A stretch of DNA of 14,010 nt from Haplosporangium gracile (GCA_015499985.1 JAAAUF010001018.1:1-14010), one strand, 5' to 3'. Shown: positions 1 to 10,009, counted from the first letter of the stretch. Notes: generated by a model from the sequence alone, not told the origin. Translations and numbers: made by a program.

Positions 1-39
1 CCGCCGCTCCTCACAGCTTCAATGGAAGTAGAAATAAAA

Positions 40-850
40 CTAGATACGAATGAAGGGGACTCTTCCCATCCTCTCCATCAATGACAACTTCCTCCTTCCT
101 AGCAAATTGTCCAACAACCGCTCATCGTCCGCGCGTGAGTCCATAGGCACTCCAGGGCAATGTCCATTCTAATGTGCGGTTAGCGAAGCGCCACACGGGC
201 AAAAACCATCTCGAATGATATATCCGTATCCTTGACTCCAGTCACTTCGGGGGCCTGTGTACTCGGAGGTCTTGTTCTTGGCAGAGATGCCTTGCGTCTG
301 CTCCCACGCGATCGTCACGGAGCACCGAGGCCTAATTCTCCAGGTAACCGACAAACTTGTGCAAAACCGTCTTGGCAATAGACTGTGGGGTCCGGAAGAC
401 CGAGGACCTCAGTCAACATGCTCTTAGGGGTGATACCGCGGAGAAGATCCGAGACGCTCCACTTGCGGCTCTCGCCGCGATCGAGAGCAGGACTACCGCT
501 GTCCGCGGCTCGAACTCCATTGATAGAAGAGAATCCTCGAACATGATTTGCATTCGAGGACGACTGCCAGTGTATGGAAACTGGCCGCGGCACCTGGCGC
601 CGTGGGCAACCGCGCGATCGTATTTACGCTTTTTGGCGGCATTGTAGCGGCCTGTCGCCTGTACACCCCAGCCCTCAATCCTGTCCATGGCCTCCTTCCA
701 GATCGTAGTGGTAGTCTCGGCAGCAAGGGAACAGGTCCAGACGTGTTTGTTGTCCTCCTCCTCAAGCTCACATCGTCGACAAAGGCAGGTTGAATAAAGG
801 TTCGGTTTACGCGCCCTGGAAAATGTAGTTGAGTTTAACACGAAAAATAA
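40..850 (-). pseudogene. Broken C-terminal fragment of a probable non-LTR retrotransposon (reverse transcriptase) polyprotein
   Basis: Read on the minus strand, coding-like peptide passes through three frames. The first part (841 to about 600) has a zinc-binding style stretch, CLCRRCELEEEDNKHVWTC (C-x2-C, then H-x3-C), typical of the tail behind reverse transcriptase in many fungal LINE-like elements. A second frame near 461-408 gives SVSDLLRGITPKSML. A third (about 350 to 40) gives WRIRPRCSVTIAWEQTQGIS and, past an in-frame TAG at 171-169, GRRKLSLMERMGRVPFIRI ending at TAG 42-40. At least two frameshifts plus one internal stop show that it is dead. No RT catalytic core is present. The family assignment rests on remembered tail motifs of large fungal RT proteins, so it is moderately secure; a different transposon class is possible. 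Confidence 0.55.
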
Positions 851-1271
851 AAATTCTCAACCTCGTTTCCGAAATTAACCCCCTTTCGTCACCATTATAA
901 TTGATACTATTTCGTTATCATTGACAAGGTACTGCATTCAATGGCTTTAAAATCATCAAAAAATGCTAACTGTTGTACTTTGTCGCTGGCTTAAAAAGAC
1001 CTCGACCGATCATTTTCAGGAGAAAATCGGCCGAATTTATTGTTCAAAACAGCATTGTTCTAGCTAACCTCATCACTTTTTCTAAAAAAGCTCTCCTCCG
1101 ACCCATCAGAACTCTGTGTGGCCCCATGGTGCATCCACCACAACCGACATCGGCCCCAAAAACGCCTAACGTCAGACAAAACAGAACCACTACCCACATA
1201 AACCTTAATTATGACAACTATAAATACCGCCAATCAAAAATTGTAAATATCTGAATAACTGAACAAGTTTG
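851..1271. other. AT-rich spacer, no gene seen
   Basis: This spacer lies between the retroelement remnant and the tRNA. A 93-codon open frame on the plus strand (973-1254) has no recognisable motif and low-complexity composition, so I do not call it. The tRNA's promoter elements are internal to the gene, and no upstream TATA element stands out. Confidence 0.5.
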
Positions 1272-1344
1272 GGGGCTGTAGCTCATTTGGTAGAGCGCTC
1301 CCTTCGCATGGGAGAGGCACTGGTTTCGACTACCAGCTGCTCCA
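1272..1344 (+). tRNA. tRNA-Ala, anticodon CGC (reads GCG), no intron
   Basis: A 73-nt cloverleaf can be folded by hand. The acceptor strand is GGGGCTG, followed by TA, D-stem GCTC/GAGC with loop ATTTGGTA, anticodon stem CTCCC/GGGAG with loop TTCGCAT, T-stem CTGGT/ACCAG with loop TTCGACT, then CTGCTCC and discriminator A73. The anticodon is CGC. The third acceptor pair is G3-U70, the alanine identity element, so anticodon and identity agree. Oddities: position 6-67 is a U-U mismatch, the usual G53-C61 pair is replaced by U53-A61, and the 15-48 pair reads U-A. The swaps at 53-61 and 15-48 still pair, which argues for constraint, but a slightly decayed copy cannot be excluded. Confidence 0.88.
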
Positions 1345-1351
1345 CAAAATC

Positions 1352-1356
1352 TTTTT
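1352..1356 (+). terminator. RNA polymerase III terminator of the tRNA
   Basis: A run of five T on the sense strand begins 8 nt after the tRNA discriminator base, the usual distance for Pol III termination. Confidence 0.7.
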
Positions 1357-1439
1357 GTATATTTTAGCAGTGGTCTGCCAAGGGTTTAACCAATTTTTTG
1401 GGATGAATAAAAAATAAGTGACCTTGAGGGAAAGTCTGA

Positions 1440-1666
1440 AGATATTCTGACAGTAATGTCATAATAGTTAAATTGACATTTTCTAGTCAAATTATCTAGA
1501 TATTCTGACAGCATGTTAGATTAACCAGGTATTTTGACATTCACTGCCAGAATATCCTCGCTTCACAGACATTAATTGCAGTCAGATTATCCTCCCAAAA
1601 AAAGATATTTTGACAGCATGATTTTGGTGACATGCCAGATTATCTTTATTTACAGTCAGAATAGCT
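1440..1666. repeat. Cluster of direct and inverted 14-mer repeats, MITE-like
   Basis: The motif AGATATTYTGACAG occurs in direct orientation at 1440-1453, 1498-1511, 1527-1540 (variant) and 1603-1616. It occurs inverted, with variants of CTGNCAGAATATCT, at about 1485-1497, 1544-1558, 1578-1593, 1631-1645 and 1652-1666. The two outermost copies (1440-1454 and 1652-1666) form a 13/15 terminal inverted repeat. Internal pairs 1527-1558 and 1603-1645 can each fold into a hairpin. No transposase or reading frame lies inside, and no clear target-site duplication was found. It may be a small non-autonomous element, a satellite fragment, or the end of a larger element; the class is inference. Confidence 0.65.
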
Positions 1667-3916
1667 GGAGGCTTTCTACTAACGTGCTCCACTTTGATGT
1701 TGTTGTTGTTGTAATTGGAGCGACCGTTCATGGAGGATTTGACGTGGTGCACGCGTCGAGATGATGAGGTGTCGCAAAGATACGTGAAAGCGCTTCATAT
1801 TGGATAGGGTCCCCTTTTTCTGTCCTTTTGCAATGACATCATGTCAGTACTAATGACAAACAACAGCATCCACTCGCGCTATCTAGTCTTTTCTTCTCCT
1901 TTTTAAAAAATAGACACGTAGAACCATTAACACCATCAGCTATCTCTTTACACGGAAAATTTTCGTACAAAGCAGATCGGAGCGGATGCAAAATAACAAA
2001 GCGAGAAAGGTTGATACCAGACACGGATCTGACGCCTCTTAGTCGATTACAGCAAAGCGGGGTCCTCTCTCTCTCGTTCTCTCTTTTTTTTTCTTTTTTC
2101 GAAGGGTTCTATTCGAAATATTTGGTAAATTCGCGCTAGAGAAACTGTACTAATCAAACTCAAAGCAAACAGGGAAGCAAGGACGGAGGACACACAGCAC
2201 AACAAACTGGTTGCGGAAACACGCATACACTCAGTTGTTCAACACACTTTGAAACTCATGTCTTAGTCTTTCGCTACCATCTGAGGAGTTATGTGATGTT
2301 GTTGTTGTGTTACCCATCTTTTTTTTTTTTTTTTGCTCTGTATGTATCAGGCCTCTCGCCTTAGCACAACCGCCTTCCTCTTTTGACTGTGCTCTCTTTG
2401 TTGTTTTCGGATGAACCGAATTTTTCAAGAACAAGTGGAGGCATTACTAAGACTGAAATTGCTATCTAGGAGTTCCCCGCTAGTCCAGCTCAATTGAGCG
2501 AGAGTACTAACTCTTTCGAAGCGTACAGGGTTGCATGGAACAAATAACAAGAGACATTTTTTTCTTGGCTGTCGTGTGGGAGGTATGTGAAATTGCAAAG
2601 CCTAGAATGCACAAGGTATTTTGAGCAGGGTGAGGAGAGCAAAAAGCGGGTGGTGCTTGAGATTGTGGTGGTGTGCACCCGTCCCAAAGTTAAAAGGACC
2701 GATGATGACATTCTACAACGATGATGCGGTTGGCTCAGCGTGTGTGTGTGTGAGCTCACAAAATGAAATACGGAAAGGAGCATCGGGGAACAATACACAC
2801 AAACGCACATGCAGCATTGCAGATGAAGACGAATGCCAACAAGCAGCAGAAAAGACAGTAGAGTTCTGAGCTACTTAACGCATCTAGGGGCGCACGCCAT
2901 CAGTTACTGTTCCTTGTACTGGGCATGTACGTTTTCTAACTCTCACGCCGGGGTCCTTGAATTTGGAGTGAAAGGTAGGGAGCCCTCTGGAGCATGGCAT
3001 CCATCACCATCAATGCTACTATTTTAGCAACATGTTCTTTCGCTTCTTTCTACTTCTCTTTTTTCTTTACCCTCCCTCCGCCTTTCATTCTTCTTTTTTT
3101 TTCTTTTTTTTTTTTTTTTCCTCTTTTTTTTGTTTTTGTTCATCCATTCATTCCAGAGAATTCGCTCTCATCTACTTCTTTTGCATTCTTGCATTTCCCT
3201 GGATTCATTGATTCATCCTGATCAGCGATCACCTCCTTGTCCCTTCTACGATTTTAACGACACACACCCAATAATATTCCCCGTACCTGGCAATTTACAG
3301 ACGGACAATCTCTCAACCTGCATAAATTCTTCCGTCTGTGCACCCTGGTCCCCATATCTTCCCCCCTTTGTCATGATGAAGTTCAAGCGCCAGAAAGGTA
3401 ATAACCCTCACAAAAGCATACCGGCACCTTTCTTCCTCCTCTCCATATCCTCTCATTCCTACACTTCCTCAGAGAGCTTCAATTGATCGCCAGGCACCAC
3501 CTTGCGTGTGAAGGAAAAAATAACCCCCTCCCCCAAGAGGTGTGTGGAATTCACATCCTCATTGGCAGAAGAGACATCTGTTTCGTCTTTGTTGCTGTCA
3601 GTGCGTTGCAGCTCGCTTTGTTGGCTTGTCAAGGAAATAACACTAAAATGGTGCCCCGGTTCAAAAACATCAACACCCCCTCTCCCATTACAACACTTCA
3701 CAAAGAACAATCAACAGCTAGCAACCACATGGTAACAACTACGCCGATCAAACAATAACGACAATGCGTCCCTCCCTGTTATGCAAATGGACAATTATCG
3801 ACCATGGACACTACTCACCTCATCTCGACTCGGAGGGTGTAGCTCTTTCTTCTATCCCCCTGAACCAACCACGGATCTATTTTTCTTTTTTCTTTTGCTT
3901 GTGGTATTGTGGAGTG

Positions 3917-4084
3917 CCAATGGCTCTATGTATATGATTCACTTCATCCCCCGTCTCCGTCCCCTATCCCTTTTGGCGCTAAAAAAAAGCGATCTATCTC
4001 TTATTCACTCTGTCTGTCACACCTGCACTAAAAAAAATAAAAAAGCGAACGCCGACTCAGACAAATACACTGACAAAGTATAAT
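3917..4084 (+). promoter_or_regulatory. Possible promoter elements of the channel gene
   Basis: A CCAAT box lies at 3917-3921 and a TATAAT sequence at 4079-4084, about 190 nt before the chosen ATG. A pyrimidine-rich stretch (about 4208-4255) just before the start resembles fungal transcription-initiation regions. These are short motifs in AT-rich DNA, so the call is weak. Confidence 0.3.
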
Positions 4085-4128
4085 GAGGATCTCGAATGAA
4101 CAGGGGTTATGAAGCTAAAAAAGACAAG

Positions 4129-4159
4129 GAGAGAAGAGGAGAGAAGAGGAGAGGAGAGC
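4129..4159 (+). repeat. Purine-only decamer tandem repeat
   Basis: GAGAAGAGGA is present at 4131-4140 and 4141-4150, followed by a partial third copy. It forms an uninterrupted purine strand in the presumed 5' UTR or promoter of the channel gene. Confidence 0.7.
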
Positions 4160-4269
4160 TGAATGTGAGTGACATTTGAAAAGTGAGAGTGAAGATGGGC
4201 ATCTAACAGTTCTCTTTTCTTCAAACCATTTCATCTTCATCTCCACCCTCTCGACGAATAGATATCCCA

Positions 4270-7200
4270 ATGACAGCGACGAGTGCTCCACCGGTGGCTC
4301 CCTCAGACCCATCCAGAGTGCCTCTTCCCCCTGTCTCCGAGAACGCGACCTTCCAAACCAAATCCAGACCCTCGAACGCGTCCTCCCGTCCACCATCTGT
4401 CCAACATATCCCCCAATTCGCCTTTTCCAACACTCCAGCTCCGCACAGTGGCACGCCTTATAATATGCCTTACATGCTACCTTCCAACATCAACACCACC
4501 CCACCACCCTTCTCTACAAACAACAGTACTGGATCAGCAACCAAGATTGACATTGACCGAATCATGCGGCAGGACGAGGCAGCCATGAACGACTTTGTCC
4601 CCCCTCGTCAGGCCATGAACAGTGATGATTCTGACTTTGACTGGGATGAGGATATCAACATTGACGAGAGCGGACAGGTCCACAAGAAGAAGCAGACCAA
4701 GAACAATGAGTCCTCCTGGCGAAAGCTGTCGCCCTTCCTGCGAACGGTCATCTTGATCCTTGTTGGCTCACCCATCGTGGGCCTGCCTGCGATCCTCGTC
4801 TCGGTCCTTATGGACGATGACCAGGAAGGGGCCTATCCGACCAAGGCGACTGTGAAGTTGATCTTTGTCTGGCTCTCATTCATGTGGGGCATTATTTTCA
4901 TTACCAACTGGGGCATTGACATTGTCCCCGTCGTCGTCGTTCGTCTGACTGGCTTTGTCACCGGCTCCCGTTCTGAGGATTTGAAATCCAAGCTGTTGGT
5001 ATGTTTTGCAATATATATAAACAGGCATTGGCAGCTCCAACAAACTGGTGCCTATCTTGTTCAGAAAAAAAGGGCTCTCGTCCCTTTTTTTTTTTTTTTA
5101 AATAAGGTTTTCCTATAACCCCATGGGATTTTTTTTTTTTTTTCAACTGGCGTTTCCTATTACCCCATCGGCCTTTTTTTTTTTCCTCTCCATGGTTTGT
5201 CTAACATACGATGTCATCGATATCTCCCTCTACTATCCCCGGTCGATCTTCTTTCCCCCAACTTGTCTAGATGTTCGTGGCATGCAAGAAGCACCTGAAA
5301 TGGCTACTGGCCTCCTGCTGGGCCATTGGGTCCTTCACCTTCCTCTCCAAATCACCCTTCTCGTCCACCAACGACCAAATGGGGGTCATCTTCATTGAGG
5401 TCCTGGGTTGTCTCGTCGCCGGATGTGCGCTCGTCTTTATCGAAAAGATCCTCCTCCACCTCATCTCGACAAACTTCCACCAAACCGCCTACGCCGATCG
5501 TATGGCTGAGAACAAGTATGCACTTACTGTTCTTGATCGTCTCTCGACTTCAAAGAAGACTAATAATGTCAACAAGCAGGGCAAGGGTGGGAGACCGACG
5601 CATAGTCGCCATAATACGGCGGATAATGTCAATCTGCAGAACAACAACAACTTTCTGGGCATGAACAATAATACTGCAACCGAGTACGCCTTTCCGACGG
5701 GGTACCATTCTGCACAGCCGTCGCGGTCCAACAGCATCGAGGTCTATGGAAATAACAACGGAACTGTCACGACCAGCAATGATAGCCCTGGCCGAACTCT
5801 TGGATCCCTGGACGGAACTGAGGTCTTGCACGAGATCCATGGCGATGCTATTACACCTCCCAAGACTACAGAGGCCATGATCCTCAACTCGACCCCCTTG
5901 ACCACCCCGACCGGCATGACCAAGATCAACAGCCGCCAATCAACCCTCGTCCCTTCCATCCGCAACCAGTACCGTGCCCAACGTGACAGCAAGATTAAGA
6001 ACGGTGACAACAACATCTTCAAGGGTATCAACCGTCGTCTCCATGGAATTGCCCTCGCTAACAAGAACTCGCCCTCCAAAGATATCGGCTCCACCGCAAA
6101 CGCCAAACGCCTTGCAAAGACACTCTTCTACAACCTCCAAACCAACGGCGAAGACCTGATCGTCGAGAACTTTTACCCTTACTTCTCTACCGAAGAGGAA
6201 GCCCGGGCCGCATTCACCATCTTTGACAAGGACGGCAACGGCGATATCTCCAAGCGCGAGATGAAGGAAAAGATCTTTTATGTCTACAAGGAACGCAAGG
6301 ATCTGCATACCTCGTTGAGAGATCTGTCCCAGGCTGTGGGGAAACTGAATGTGATCTTTTTGACGATTGTGGCGGTCATTTGGTTGTTTATTATCCTCTC
6401 AGTCTTTGGCAAGGATATTGTCAAGAACATGCTGTCGATTGGTTCTTTTCTCGTTGCGCTTAGTTTTGTCTTTGGCAACTCGCTCAAGATCCTCTTTGAA
6501 AACATCGTCTTCCTCTTCATCACCGTACGTCTCCCCTCTGTCCTCATTTGTTCTTCTATGTCACTCCACGTAATCCACACCAATGCAATTATCTAACTCA
6601 CATTTTTTTTCCTCCTTCCGTGTTTCATATCCAATTAGCACCCATATGATTCAGGAGACCTAGTGAGCATCGAGGGTACAGACATGTACGTCCGCGAGGT
6701 CGGCTTAAACTCTACAACCTTCGTCACCTGGGACGGAAAAAGGATGTATTATCCCAACAACCTCATCTCCTCAAAACCAATCCATAACGTCCGCCGCTCC
6801 CCCAACATGACCGACAAGATCGTCCTCAACGTCGACTGCTACACCCCTCAGGCCAAGATCTTTGAGCTCCGAGCCCGCATGCGCGATTATCTTATTCGTG
6901 AATCCAAGGACTTTTTGCCGGATTTGGAGATTCAGATCCAGGAGATGGACGCCAAATTGAAGATTAGTATGTGTATTGAACATAAGGGCAATTGGCAGGA
7001 TTCAGGAAGGAGATGGGCGAGAAGGACGGCGTTTAACTATGCGCTCAAGGAAGCTGTGGAGGAGATTGGGATTCAGTATTATGCGCTACCGCAGAGAGTT
7101 GAGGTGTATGACCGCGGGGATGTGGCGATGCGCGATCTCGCGATGGATTCTTCGCAGGGTGGTGGACTTGGTGGAGGTAGCCTTGCTGGTCTTGGACGCG

Positions 7201-7334
7201 CGGGTGAAGGAGGTGGGACAGAGGCGGCATTGGGACCAAATTCGCCCTTGCGCCAGTACACGCCTGAGCATGTCGCTCGTCTCTACCGTCGCCCGACTAT
7301 CAGCAAGCCCCAAGGGGGCGAGGGCGGCGAGTAG
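4270..7334 (+). CDS. MscS-family mechanosensitive ion channel with EF-hand (Msy1/Msy2 type)
   Basis: Exons 4270-4998, 5271-6524 and 6639-7334 encode 892 residues; both introns are phase 0 (donors GTATGT and GTACGT, acceptors CTAG and TTAG, CTAAC at 5201 and 6593). A proline/serine-rich disordered N-terminus (1-115) and an acidic patch (119-133) precede hydrophobic segments near 158-181, 196-230, 253-269 and 280-306. An Asn-rich linker leads to an EF-hand with loop DKDGNGDISKRE (562-573), in which every coordinating position is canonical. Membrane helices follow at 603-623 and 630-661, the last being the probable pore helix, then HPYDSGDLV (662-670), the signature entering the MscS beta domain. 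The C-terminus is Gly-rich. In S. pombe, Msy1 and Msy2 sit in ER membranes and control calcium on hypo-osmotic shock; that role here is by family. The start is the first ATG in the open frame, after a CT-rich leader. Confidence 0.93.
5085..5184 (+). repeat. Duplicated T-tract cassette inside channel intron 1
   Basis: Two copies of a unit resembling TTTCCTATWACCCCATSGG (5109-5127 and 5153-5171) alternate with three poly-T runs of 11 to 15 bases. The spacing of about 44 bp suggests local tandem duplication. It lies wholly within the 272-nt intron 4999-5270, upstream of the CTAAC branch-like motif. Confidence 0.6.
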
Positions 7335-7565
7335 ACACTCGCGCTATTTTTTTTTTTTTTTCTTGTTCGTTTTTCCCTGTCGTCTTTTCGACACACACAA
7401 ACAAATAATAGAAAACACGGTTCCTTTTTTCCTTTCACAATCCATTACATCAATATCTTTGTTCTGCTTCTATGTAAACGCGTCTATCGTCTATCAAAAA
7501 CATAAGCATGATTCTAGAACACAAAAAAAAAGTCATAAAAAATATATGATATATTCCTTCACGCT
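7335..7565. other. Convergent 3' intergenic region
   Basis: Only 231 bp separate the stop codons of the plus-strand channel gene and the minus-strand HAD gene, so both 3' UTRs must lie here. There is a long T run just after the channel stop (about 7347-7361) and an AATAATAGAAA stretch near 7405. A canonical AATAAA was not seen in the expected orientation for either gene. Confidence 0.5.
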
Positions 7566-9887
7566 TCAGAAGGGATGCTCCTTACGGATCTCGTGGGAAA
7601 TAATCCACCGGACAGCATCCTCCACATCGTCGACAACCGCAGTCGCAGGATGAATATGATGATTCTCATCCCCTTCCGGTTGGAACACCCCCGTCTTGAC
7701 CAAAAGCGACTGCCACCCATACCCATTCGCGCCCGCAATATCCGCATATGGATTATCTCCAATCGCTAAGAAAGAAGTATTTTTCATTCAAAAAACAATA
7801 GTAGATTAGCTTGTGAAGACACATAAAACACAGACGCACACGCATCACATATCAAATCACGTTTGAAATACGAACCATAGACACTTCTCCGTTTGGGCAT
7901 GCCATCAAGCCCCAAGTGTACAGGCGCGATCCGATTCAGGACCGCTTCGGCATACTGATAGGTCGTCGTCATGGGTTTTCCGTACAACGTGTACTGTAGC
8001 TTGTGTCCTGTTTTGTCCTCAAATATCCGTTCCAGACATGTCCTGAACGTCCCCTGTGCGAACCTTGGTGTTGGGTACTCATTGCTCCATACCTAGTCAT
8101 CATCGTTCATATATTTTTTGTACGAGGAGAGAAAATATGAAGGAGGAGAAGGCGTGAGAAGAATTGGTTATCAAGGAAAGAAGATTGAGGCATATGAGGA
8201 GGGAGAGAGGTAGATAAAGAACAAAAATGCAGGAGGTATCAAGGAACACATTCACATACACACACAGAGAGAGAGAGAGAGAGAGCGCGTGAGGGAACAC
8301 TTACAAGGTCAGAATTGGAAAAATAGAGAGGAACAGTTTGAGGAGTCGTATGAAGCTCCTTTTGTGTCTTCACTGAGTTCAGATAACCGTCTATCCTCAT
8401 GTTTGCATCATAAAAAAAAAGGTAAGGAATGTTAGGTTTTCTTTTCTGTTTGTGCGAATGTGGGACAAGGGAGATGACGACAACAAAATGAAAGAGAAGA
8501 AAGATTACCTCGAGAGATCAGGGCGTCCATAACGACTTGGAGATCGCGACCCCAATCCACAGAGTCATGAAAGACCATGATGGCCTCGACGGGACGATAC
8601 ACATTCTGCAAATACTTCTATTCTCGATTAGAAAAAGATAAAAAAAAATAATAATATGACAATAATATATCCTTGCGTCAGAATCCATTTTGAAAGATAG
8701 CTTCAAAGAATGTGCACCATCACCCCCAAAAAAGTGGATCTGGATCAAAAATATTAAACCGATGACAAGAGGGTGAGCAATTTACCTCAGCCAGTGGAAC
8801 AGAACGTGCTTCATGAGCAGAGCTCGGACAGACAGAGGGAAAGACGGCATGGACTTCCTCTGGTGTGGTGATATGTTTGAATCCATAATGCTCCGCCACA
8901 TGCCGGCATTCGGATCCGTTGCCTCCGACGACGAGAACATTCGAATTCTCATACTTTTGCGCCAGTTCCCGCATCGGTGAGTGCGATAAGATGAGTTGCT
9001 TTGGAGATATCTTGTTATTTCATGTAATGATACGCATTGTTGGGAAATGAGTGGAGGAGAGATAAATGTTAGAAGAAGTAGTAATGGGAAAGAGACGAAC
9101 AAACGTAAAGAGATCAGAGCGTTAGTCTTTATTAATAGTTGTTGTTATGTCGGTCAGCAGATCAGCTTCAATGATGATGATGATGACGATGTCCATCCCA
9201 GCAACAACAACAACAACAATAGCAACAACAACAACAGCAAAAACCACCACTACACCATTACCACCAGAACCTTCAAGATATAACTTACGTGGACACCTAT
9301 CTTCTTGCTGAGCTGCTCGGCCTTGTCTGCCTCCTTGAGTCCACCTCCATTCGTCAAGAAGATGTACGGCACATTGTTCCTATTCAGCAAATTATCCCAG
9401 CAAGATTTTCAATTAGCGATACTCATCAAAGTAAAAGTCCTGTTGGCTGGATGAACATGGACTGGGCTTAGTTCGTTTCGCTCTTCCGTGCGCAACCAAA
9501 CACAAAGGAATCATTCCCCGCTCGCTCGCATGCTGAACATACGATTGTAGCAGTCCAAGAGCGCGATGGGTCTGTGGGAGCACTTGCTTGCCCTAAAAAA
9601 GCGAGTACACAAACCAAGAGTTCAAGCGAACGCGTTAGTTCATTTTACTGGCTTGCTCATTTTGCTTTGTGTGGTTGCAGCGTGTGCATGTCAGTCGGCC
9701 GTTTTTGCGAATGACATCGGTCACCCACCTTGATGAGGACTCCGTCAATGTCAAAGACGACGCTGTAATGAGCTTGAGGGATGATCTGGGTGGTAGAGCT
9801 GAAGTTGCGCCTCTGACTGTGATAACCTGTTTTCCTAGATACGCCGGTGACGGTGAGGAGGGTGCGAAGAGGGATCCTTGTTATCAT
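7566..9887 (-). CDS. HAD-superfamily class IIA hydrolase, CECR5/YKR070W-like, probably mitochondrial
   Basis: Eight minus-strand exons (9887-9729, 9592-9543, 9379-9289, 9010-8786, 8605-8509, 8390-8305, 8092-7876, 7765-7566) join in frame to 374 residues, close to yeast YKR070W and human HDHD5. HAD motif I is FDIDGVL (Asp46, Asp48), motif II FLTNGGG (Thr79), the motif III lysine is Lys275 in YGKP, and motif IV is GDNPYAD (Asp312, Asp317), so all catalytic positions are present. ISPKQLILSHSPM and VFHDSVDWGRDLQ are typical of this subfamily. The leader (1-35) is Arg/Ser/Thr-rich with no acidic residue and contains RRNFSS, like a mitochondrial presequence. The natural substrate of the family is not established. 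The start is the only ATG before motif I. The donor of exon 7 is the weak GTTCGT; phase and the GDN motif fix it. The gene lies 340 bp downstream of the PDI gene, same strand. Confidence 0.92.
8257..8285. repeat. CA/GA dinucleotide microsatellite in HAD intron 6
   Basis: (CA)n runs directly into (GA)n on the plus strand. On the coding strand this is a CT tract about 20 nt inside the donor of the 212-nt intron 8304-8093. Confidence 0.8.
9168..9241. repeat. GAT and CAA triplet repeats in HAD intron 3
   Basis: An ATG/ATGA-type GAT repeat (about 9171-9190) is followed by two CAA arrays (about 9202-9240). They occupy the largest intron of the gene (9288-9011, 278 nt). Triplet period gives a spurious Asn-rich plus-strand frame. 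Confidence 0.8.
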
Positions 9888-10009
9888 TGACTGTCGTTGC
9901 TGTTGCAGTTGCTGTTGGTTCCTGTCTTCTTGTTGCGTTCGAGGGTGGTGTAAGGTGTGGTTACTGAAAGTGAAAAAGAAGAAAAAAAATCACAAATTGC
10001 CCGACAGGC

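Larger units (their letters stand above)
1667..4269. other. Long gene-poor spacer upstream of the channel gene
   Basis: About 2.6 kb without a supportable gene. It contains pyrimidine tracts (for example 2069-2099, 2320-2335 and 3050-3140), a TGT/GTT-rich patch near 1700, and scattered short frames up to 118 codons made largely of Phe/Leu/Ser from poly-pyrimidine DNA. Two overlapping opposite-strand frames at 3459-3758 look slightly more protein-like but match nothing I recognise. The final 350 bases probably carry the channel gene promoter and 5' UTR. Confidence 0.5.

Noticed and set aside
2700..2740. GATGATGA and nearby GCTCAG resembling snoRNA C/D-type boxes
   Set aside because: No D box CTGA at proper spacing and no terminal stem; short GAT repeats explain it.
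3130..3486. A 118-codon plus-strand frame
   Set aside because: It starts in a T-rich tract, has low-complexity Ser/Pro/Phe composition and shows no motif or splice context.
6976..7653. A 225-codon plus-strand frame overlapping the channel C-terminus
   Set aside because: It is an out-of-frame shadow of channel exon 3 that then runs into the T-rich 3' region; the in-frame reading continues the MscS beta domain.
8996..9283. Plus-strand frame with a poly-Asn/Asp stretch
   Set aside because: It is produced by GAT and CAA triplet repeats in intron 3 of the minus-strand HAD gene.
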